DNA of 10,464 nt from an uncultured Helicobacteraceae bacterium (GTDB lineage: Bacteria; Campylobacterota; Campylobacteria; Campylobacterales; Helicobacteraceae): positions 1 through 10,464 of the forward strand of contig CAKVEH010000032.1 of the NCBI GenBank assembly GCA_934728205.1. Reading direction: 5' to 3'. Shown in pieces: positions 6,647-10,464 of this stretch (positions are counted from its first letter, which is position 1; the number at the start of each line of letters is the position of its first letter). The notes under the pieces are model-generated. The model was not told the origin of the DNA and did not search any database. It worked only from the letters and a program-made list of their open reading frames with translations. The translations under genes were made by a program, and so were the position numbers.

Positions 6647-7576
6647 ATGCGGAGTTTTAAGATTTTTTGTGGTTCAGCCCACCCAGAGTTTGGCAAAGAA
6701 GTGAGTAAATACTTAGATATTGTGCTTTCAAATGCGAATACCACGCGCTTTAGTGATGGAGAAATCAATGTCCAAATTGGAGAATCTGTGCGGGGCAAAG
6801 ATGTGTTCATTATCCAGCCTACTTGTGCGCCGACTAATGACAATTTAATGGAGCTTCTCATTATGACGGACGCGCTCAAACGAAGTGCTGCAAATACGAT
6901 AAATGCCATTGTGCCTTACTTTGGCTATGCTAGACAAGATAGGAAAGCTGCCCCACGCGTGCCAATTAGTGCGAAACTTGTCGCCAATCTCATTCAAAAT
7001 GCTGGAATCAATCGCCTTATTACTATGGATTTGCACGCAGGGCAGATTCAGGGATTTTTTGACATTCCTGTGGATAATCTTTATGGCTCAATCATTTTCC
7101 GCGACTACATTAAGTCTAAGCATTTTGCCAACCCCATAGTTGCTAGCCCCGATATTGGTGGCGTGACGCGAGCGCGATACTTCGCCGATAAACTTGGGTT
7201 GGATTTAGTCATCGTGGATAAAAAGCGAGAGAGGGCAAATCAAAGCGAAGTGATGAATATCATAGGCGATGTCAAAGGCAAAGATGTGATTTTGGTTGAT
7301 GATATGATTGACACCGCAGGCACGATGTGCAAGGCTGCTGATGTGCTAAAAGAGCGAGGCGCACATAGCGTAATGGCACTTGGCACACACCCCGTGCTAA
7401 GCGGTCCAGCCTATGAGAGAATCGAAAAAAGCGCGTTAGATGAAGTCATCGTCTCAAATTCAATCCCGCTTCAAAAACAAAACAAAAAAATCAAAGTCTT
7501 AAATGTCGTCCCGCTTTTTGCTGAAGTGATTCGCAGAATCCAGCATAGCGAAAGCGTAAATTCACTCTTTATATAG
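6647..7576 (+). CDS. prs: Ribose-phosphate pyrophosphokinase (PRPP synthetase)
   Basis: This cytoplasmic enzyme makes phosphoribosyl pyrophosphate from ribose 5-phosphate and ATP, feeding purine, pyrimidine, histidine, tryptophan and NAD synthesis. The 309-residue length is normal for class I enzymes. Visible motifs are FSDGEINVQIGESVRG (35-50), RQDRK (96-100, ATP site), DLHAGQIQGFFD (128-139, metal and substrate), the catalytic loop KKRER (192-196) and the PRPP-binding loop VDDMIDTAGT (217-226). All key residues are present. AGAGGG at 6637-6642 lies 4 bases before the ATG. No clean promoter is evident in the 72-base gap after the XRE gene; TATAAC at 6584-6589 is a weak candidate -10. The stop codon is part of a hairpin shared with the convergent PAP2 gene. 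Confidence 0.97.
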   Translation: MRSFKIFCGSAHPEFGKEVSKYLDIVLSNANTTRFSDGEINVQIGESVRGKDVFIIQPTCAPTNDNLMELLIMTDALKRSAANTINAIVPYFGYARQDRKAAPRVPISAKLVANLIQNAGINRLITMDLHAGQIQGFFDIPVDNLYGSIIFRDYIKSKHFANPIVASPDIGGVTRARYFADKLGLDLVIVDKKRERANQSEVMNIIGDVKGKDVILVDDMIDTAGTMCKAADVLKERGAHSVMALGTHPVLSGPAYERIEKSALDEVIVSNSIPLQKQNKKIKVLNVVPLFAEVIRRIQHSESVNSLFI

Positions 7577-7597
7577 GCTTAAAATCGCAAGCCTATA
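7572..7597. terminator. Hairpin spanning the stop codons of prs and the PAP2 gene
   Basis: TATAGGCTT (7572-7580) pairs perfectly with AAGCCTATA (7589-7597) over an 8-base loop. The left arm contains the prs TAG (7574-7576) and the start of the minus-strand TAA (7579-7581). The symmetry suits a bidirectional terminator for convergent genes. No T-run follows on either strand, so termination may be inefficient or need Rho. Confidence 0.5.
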
Positions 7598-8148
7598 CGG
7601 ATTCCCACCATATCACCACCTAAAGAATCTTCGCCAACTTCAGGCGTGATAACCATATTTTTAGGCTTATAAGGCGAGGTGAAAAGCCACGCAAACCCCC
7701 AGCTTATCGCACCTCCTACAAGCACTTGAGCAAAAGAATGCTTCCTAGCGTGAATCCTAGAAGCTGCCGTAGCCACACCAATGCCAATAAGTGGCAACGA
7801 CTGCCTAAACCCATAGCGATAATATACATACGAAGCTGCGCTAAATGCTCCTGCTGCGTGCCCACTTGGCATTCCTCGATATTCATCACAGCAAGGTCGC
7901 TTCGCAAAAGCCACGCTTGCACCTTGTGTGTGAGCAGTGTGGAATCCCAGCTTGATAACCTCAACACTCACTTGAGAAGCTGCCGTGCCGAGTGCCAACT
8001 GCATAGCTCCCTCATAATCCTCAATTCCAATGCTTACAGCAAGTGGGATTAAAGGAGCGAGACGAAATATGTCGCCGAGTTTTTGGAAGCTATCTTCAGA
8101 CTTTATCAAACACACACAAAACGCCAATAAAAAACATATTTTACGCAT
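7579..8148 (-). CDS. PAP2-family membrane phosphatase
   Basis: The product is a 189-residue type 2 phosphatidic acid phosphatase-like enzyme, expected in the inner membrane with a periplasmic active site. It could act on undecaprenyl pyrophosphate, phosphatidylglycerol phosphate or lipid A; the substrate cannot be told from sequence. Residues 1-17 form a hydrophobic signal-like segment. Motif 1 ends in KRP (83-85), motif 2 is PSGH (94-97), and motif 3 is SRIHARKH (130-137). The usual Lys seven before Arg-Pro is Ala77, and the usual Asp four after the last His is Gln141. The protein ends in a short GIRIGLRF stretch resembling an outer-membrane strand. The ATG at 8148 is preferred because AAGGTGG sits just upstream; an in-frame GTG at 8157 lies inside that site. 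It follows proA by 33 bases and is probably co-transcribed with it. Confidence 0.85.
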   Translation of the reverse strand: MRKICFLLAFCVCLIKSEDSFQKLGDIFRLAPLIPLAVSIGIEDYEGAMQLALGTAASQVSVEVIKLGFHTAHTQGASVAFAKRPCCDEYRGMPSGHAAGAFSAASYVYYRYGFRQSLPLIGIGVATAASRIHARKHSFAQVLVGGAISWGFAWLFTSPYKPKNMVITPEVGEDSLGGDMVGIRIGLRF

Positions 8149-8181
8149 TATTTCCACCTTGATTAAATTATTTTAGAGAAT

Positions 8182-9417
8182 CTACCCTCTCACTGCGCCA
8201 TTTGCAGTGATTTTGTATTTATAAGTGGTAAGAGATTCTATCCCCATAGGACCACGCGCGTGAAGTTTAGAAGTAGAAATCCCAACCTCCGCACCAAAGC
8301 CAAACTCCCCACCATCGCTAAAGCGCGTAGAAGCATTCACATACACGCACGCGCTTTGCACTTGGTTTAAAAACACTTCCGCCACACCAATGTCGTTAGT
8401 AATGATACTATCAGAATGCTGTGAGCCAAATGCGTTAATATGAGCAATCGCCTCATCTAATCCACCCACAATTTTAAGGTTGAGTATATTTTGCCCATAC
8501 TCTTTGGTGTAGTCTGGCTTACCATCTATGGCGATAATTCGAGCTATTTGCTCATCTCCTAGCAATGTCGTGCCTTTTTGTTTAAGGGCTTTCGCAAGAA
8601 TTGGTAAAAAATCCTGCGCAATGGCACTATCAAGCAAAAGCGTCTCAATGGCATTGCACGCGGCAGGATAGCTTGTCTTAGAATCTAGCGCAACGCTAAT
8701 CGCGTAATGTTCGTTAAAATCGCTATGCACATACAAATGACACACGCCATTATCGTGCTTAATGATAGGAATCTTGGAATGCTCTTGCACAAAGCGTATA
8801 AGATTCTCCCCGCCGCGCGGGATAAGCAAGTCAATATATTTCTCCTGTGTCAAAAATTCCGCGACATCATCGTGGCTTTCTAGCATTATTATGCACTCTA
8901 GCGGGAGCTTATGTGCCTTTAGCGCATTATGCAGGCATTGCAAAATCGCCCTATTTGAATGCAAGGCTTCTTTGCCACCCTTTAGCACACATACATTTCC
9001 ACTCTTTAAGCAAAGCGCGCTTACATCGCTCGTTACATTGGGGCGCGATTCATAAATCACGCCGATTACGCCTAGCGGGACGGAGACCTTTTGGATTTTT
9101 ATCCCACTTGGCATTTCCCAGCCGCTTGAGATTCTCTGCAATGGGTCGCTTAAGCCCGCGATGACTTCCAAAGAATCTGCCATTGCCTCTATTTTTTTTT
9201 CATTAAGCTCTAGTCGCTTTTGCATAGATTCTGAGAAGTCTTTGGCGTTACGCAAGTCAATGACATTGGCTTTTATAATCTCATCTTTGGCATTACGCAA
9301 AAACTTCGCCATATCGCGCACTACTGCACTGCGCTTTGCATTGTCTAAAAGAGCGAGCGTGAGGGTGGCTTGTTTGGCTGCTTGCAAGTCTCGCTCTAAG
9401 TTTGTTGTGCCTTTCAT
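8182..9417 (-). CDS. proA: Gamma-glutamyl phosphate reductase
   Basis: ProA reduces gamma-glutamyl phosphate with NADPH to glutamate semialdehyde, the second step of proline synthesis, in the cytoplasm. The protein follows the family end to end. It has VPLGVIGVIYESRPNVT (about 113-129), LKGGKEA (145-151), LIPRGG (198-203), the catalytic Cys254 in PAACNAIETLL, and a C-terminal SDGGEFGFGAEVGIST, ARGPMGIESL. At 411 residues the length is normal. The start at 9417 is chosen because AAAAGG lies just upstream. An in-frame ATG at 9456 would add 13 residues, has no such site and overlaps the candidate promoter. An A9 run (9192-9200 on the plus strand) encodes Glu73-Lys-Lys-Ile76. proB is not in the window. 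The PAP2 gene follows on the same strand. Confidence 0.96.
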   Translation of the reverse strand: MKGTTNLERDLQAAKQATLTLALLDNAKRSAVVRDMAKFLRNAKDEIIKANVIDLRNAKDFSESMQKRLELNEKKIEAMADSLEVIAGLSDPLQRISSGWEMPSGIKIQKVSVPLGVIGVIYESRPNVTSDVSALCLKSGNVCVLKGGKEALHSNRAILQCLHNALKAHKLPLECIIMLESHDDVAEFLTQEKYIDLLIPRGGENLIRFVQEHSKIPIIKHDNGVCHLYVHSDFNEHYAISVALDSKTSYPAACNAIETLLLDSAIAQDFLPILAKALKQKGTTLLGDEQIARIIAIDGKPDYTKEYGQNILNLKIVGGLDEAIAHINAFGSQHSDSIITNDIGVAEVFLNQVQSACVYVNASTRFSDGGEFGFGAEVGISTSKLHARGPMGIESLTTYKYKITANGAVRG

Positions 9418-9446
9418 TATCTGCCTTTTGCGAATCTTTTGCATAA

Positions 9447-9455
9447 ATTTTAGCA
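9447..9455 (-). promoter_or_regulatory. Candidate extended -10 for proA
   Basis: On the minus strand the bases read TGC-TAAAAT, an extended -10 box with no clear -35. Transcription would start near 9440, about 23 bases before the chosen ATG at 9417. It resembles the TGC-TATACT box of the 65-residue gene on the other side of the gap. Confidence 0.45.
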
Positions 9456-9464
9456 TAATTATTT

Positions 9465-9489
9465 GGATTCTCTAATGGATTCTCCTAAT
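9465..9489. repeat. Short tandem repeat
   Basis: GGATTCTCTAAT (9465-9476) is followed directly by GGATTCTCCTAAT (9477-9489), which differs by one inserted C. It covers the last codons of the methyltransferase remnant and may be the duplication that altered its end. Confidence 0.6.
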
Positions 9490-9584
9490 GTCGATTTGAG
9501 AGGAATCTAGTCCGTAGAGTTCATAGACTAGCGGTTGATTTGGGATTGAAGTTCGGTGGTGTTTGCGGTGGAATCTTTGGCTTC
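9472..9584 (-). pseudogene. Decayed 3' remnant of an adenine-specific DNA methyltransferase gene
   Basis: Read on the minus strand from 9584, one frame gives EAKDSTANTTELQSQINR and then TAG. One base back from there, the next frame gives LVYELYGLDSSQIDI and ends with a TAG at 9472. Together they resemble the C-terminal ending of many N6-adenine methyltransferases and methylase-nuclease fusions, which end in helices of the type ...INxLVYxLYGLsxeEIxIIE. A one-base deletion near 9531 explains the frame change. A TAA lies directly upstream (9585-9587), and no further methylase sequence is recognisable to the right, so only the last 37 or so codons survive. The family assignment rests on a remembered pattern over a short stretch. 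It suggests that a restriction-modification gene once stood here and was replaced by the small genes to the right. Confidence 0.6.
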
Positions 9585-9662
9585 TTATCTTCCAACCCAT
9601 TTATATGTCATAAGATTTATTTGGTTTAACATAAAACATTGATTTAATACATTAGACTATGC

Positions 9663-9691
9663 TATACTTTACAAAATTTTTCACAAAAGGA
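9663..9691 (+). promoter_or_regulatory. Extended -10 promoter and ribosome site of the 65-residue gene
   Basis: TGC-TATACT (-10 hexamer at 9663-9668) is an extended -10 box with no clear -35. The leader would be about 24 bases. AAAAGGA at 9685-9691 is a strong ribosome site 7 bases before the ATG at 9699. Confidence 0.6.
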
Positions 9692-9698
9692 CAAAAAA

Positions 9699-9896
9699 AT
9701 GACATCCACCAAACATAAAGTAGCGCGAGAGAGTTTCAAAGCAGGGCTACCTGACCTAAAACAAGCACAACAATCATCAAACACCACCAAACCCATACAA
9801 AAACTCACAGGTAGCTTTAATGCAGGATTAAAAGATTTGCGTATAGCAATAAATCAAACTAAACAAACAGCCACAAGCAACACAAACTCAAAATAA
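9699..9896 (+). CDS. Small protein with a duplicated SF-x-AGL-x-DL motif
   Basis: This is a 65-residue basic, hydrophilic protein of unknown function, with no signal peptide and no membrane segment. Residues 12-23 (SFKAGLPDLKQA) and 39-50 (SFNAGLKDLRIA) are two copies of one motif, joined by a Gln/Ser/Thr-rich linker and followed by a Thr/Asn-rich tail. At the DNA level most codons for identical residues differ between the copies (for example AGT/AGC, TTC/TTT, GGG/GGA, CTA/TTA). The peptide motif has therefore been kept by selection long after duplication, which supports a real gene. The promoter and ribosome site are good. The 127-residue membrane protein gene starts 15 bases later, so they probably form an operon. 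A binding peptide, an antitoxin or a partner of the membrane protein are all possible; none is shown. Confidence 0.7.
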   Translation: MTSTKHKVARESFKAGLPDLKQAQQSSNTTKPIQKLTGSFNAGLKDLRIAINQTKQTATSNTNSK

Positions 9897-9911
9897 AAAT
9901 AAAGATAATGT

Positions 9912-10295
9912 ATGGCATTTAGCGATATTGTTGCTGTTTTTGCGCTAATCGTTGCGACTACTTCTATCGTTGTAGCACATAAAATTTTCAAGCGTAGCCC
10001 TACATTGCAAACCGAAATTTTTATCCTAAACGCTTACAAAGAATATGTTAATATCGCTTCAAATAGCACAATCCACGCTTCAGTAAAAACAAGAGCAGCT
10101 ACACAATTTCTTATGGCAATAGATTTGTATTGCAAGTATGTATTAAACGGACATTTAGATAAAAAACTATCAAATGATAATCTACACTTTTATGAGGAAG
10201 TAATAAAATTGTTTAAAGATACGATAAAGGCAAATATCGCGGATTATAACAATATTGCAGACTATGCCGAAAAATATAAAATTTCGCTAGATTAG
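9912..10295 (+). CDS. Small membrane-anchored protein of unknown function
   Basis: This 127-residue protein is not one I recognise. Residues 3-23 form one hydrophobic span (FSDIVAVFALIVATTSIVVA) followed by HKIFKR, which suggests an N-out, C-in anchor. Residues 30-127 look almost wholly helical and cytoplasmic, with no catalytic motif. The ribosome site is weak (AAAGA), consistent with translational coupling to the 65-residue gene 15 bases upstream. It is A+T-rich and lacks AGAWTCT, like the rest of the right end. Its stop (10293-10295) touches the stop of a minus-strand frame at 10296. The pairing of a small hydrophilic protein with a single-span membrane protein is reminiscent of toxin-antitoxin or phage-defence pairs, but nothing in the sequence proves this. 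Confidence 0.68.
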   Translation: MAFSDIVAVFALIVATTSIVVAHKIFKRSPTLQTEIFILNAYKEYVNIASNSTIHASVKTRAATQFLMAIDLYCKYVLNGHLDKKLSNDNLHFYEEVIKLFKDTIKANIADYNNIADYAEKYKISLD

Positions 10296-10464
10296 TTAGT
10301 TTTGATTGCTACTTATTTCTTTGCCCTCTACCAAAAGACTAGTTATTAAAATTCTCGTGATAAAATACATAAATAGCACATTCAAACAAATCATACTAAT
10401 GATAATCGCCTTAACAATGCTATTTAACAACAATATATTGTTTTCCACCATCGAAAATATAGAC
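10296..10464 (-). CDS. 3' end of a hydrophobic protein gene, cut by the window edge
   Basis: On the minus strand a frame is open from the edge for 55 codons to TAA at 10296-10298. That is long for such A+T-rich DNA, where a stop would be expected about every 13 codons. The peptide contains a strong membrane span, roughly AIIISMICLNVLFMYFITRI, followed by a short polar tail EGKEISSNQN. An ATG 4 codons in from the edge has no ribosome site, so the gene probably begins outside the window. The exact stop-to-stop junction with the convergent 127-residue gene supports a genuine coding end. No family is recognised. Confidence 0.5.
   Translation of the reverse strand, partial: SIFSMVENNILLLNSIVKAIIISMICLNVLFMYFITRILITSLLVEGKEISSNQN

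Noticed and set aside
6539..6973. GTGCCAATTAGTG present in both the XRE gene and prs
   Set aside because: It encodes similar short peptides in two unrelated genes, and no flanking similarity extends it, so it is probably chance.
9507..9531. CTAGTC/GACTAG inverted repeat as an attachment site or terminator
   Set aside because: The arms are only 6 bp with a 13-base loop, and they lie inside the methyltransferase remnant, whose codons explain the sequence.
1..10464. tRNA, rRNA, CRISPR array, insertion sequence or replication origin
   Set aside because: No cloverleaf, rRNA-like, regularly spaced repeat, transposase or clustered origin-box pattern was found on either strand.

Overview
The window looks like a chromosomal segment of an enterohepatic-type Helicobacter (Campylobacterota). 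The evidence is the low G+C content, a UPF0323 lipoprotein closely resembling H. pylori HP0232, a Der GTPase with the GTTLDP variant of the second G domain, and a dense 7-mer AGAWTCT. Species cannot be fixed from the sequence alone.

Layout, left to right. Bases 1-90 are the 3' end of a homoserine O-acyltransferase gene (metA). A 274-base gap follows, holding a perfect 13-bp inverted repeat that covers the -35 of a textbook TTGACA-17-TATAAT promoter. This promoter should drive the UPF0323 lipoprotein (365-979), a cold-shock-like/coiled-coil protein (994-2019) and a receiver-like reading frame (to 2396). The last two frames overlap, and an in-frame A AAA AAA heptamer lies in the overlap, so they probably form one protein of about 467 residues, made by -1 frameshifting or split by an indel. 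A convergent exported protein of unknown function (2400-2996) follows, then der (3061-4503).

Bases 4508-6574 look like an accessory island. A minus-strand operon encodes a lipoprotein and an HSDR_N-like PD-(D/E)XK protein. It diverges from a small XRE regulator, and the shared region carries repeated CCCATAGGATA / ATGGGGTA sites that look like operators. The island is A+T-rich and has no AGAWTCT between 4510 and 6612, although the 7-mer occurs 22 times elsewhere in the window. prs (PRPP synthetase, 6647-7576) returns to housekeeping sequence. It converges on a proA-PAP2 phosphatase operon on the minus strand (9417 to 7579), with a hairpin spanning both stop codons.

The right end is again accessory. 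Bases 9472-9584 hold a decayed 3' remnant of what looks like an adenine-specific DNA methyltransferase gene (minus strand). Next come a 65-residue protein with a duplicated SF-x-AGL-x-DL motif, a 127-residue single-span membrane protein, and, meeting it stop to stop, the 3' end of a hydrophobic minus-strand ORF that runs off the window. No rRNA, tRNA, CRISPR array or insertion sequence was seen.
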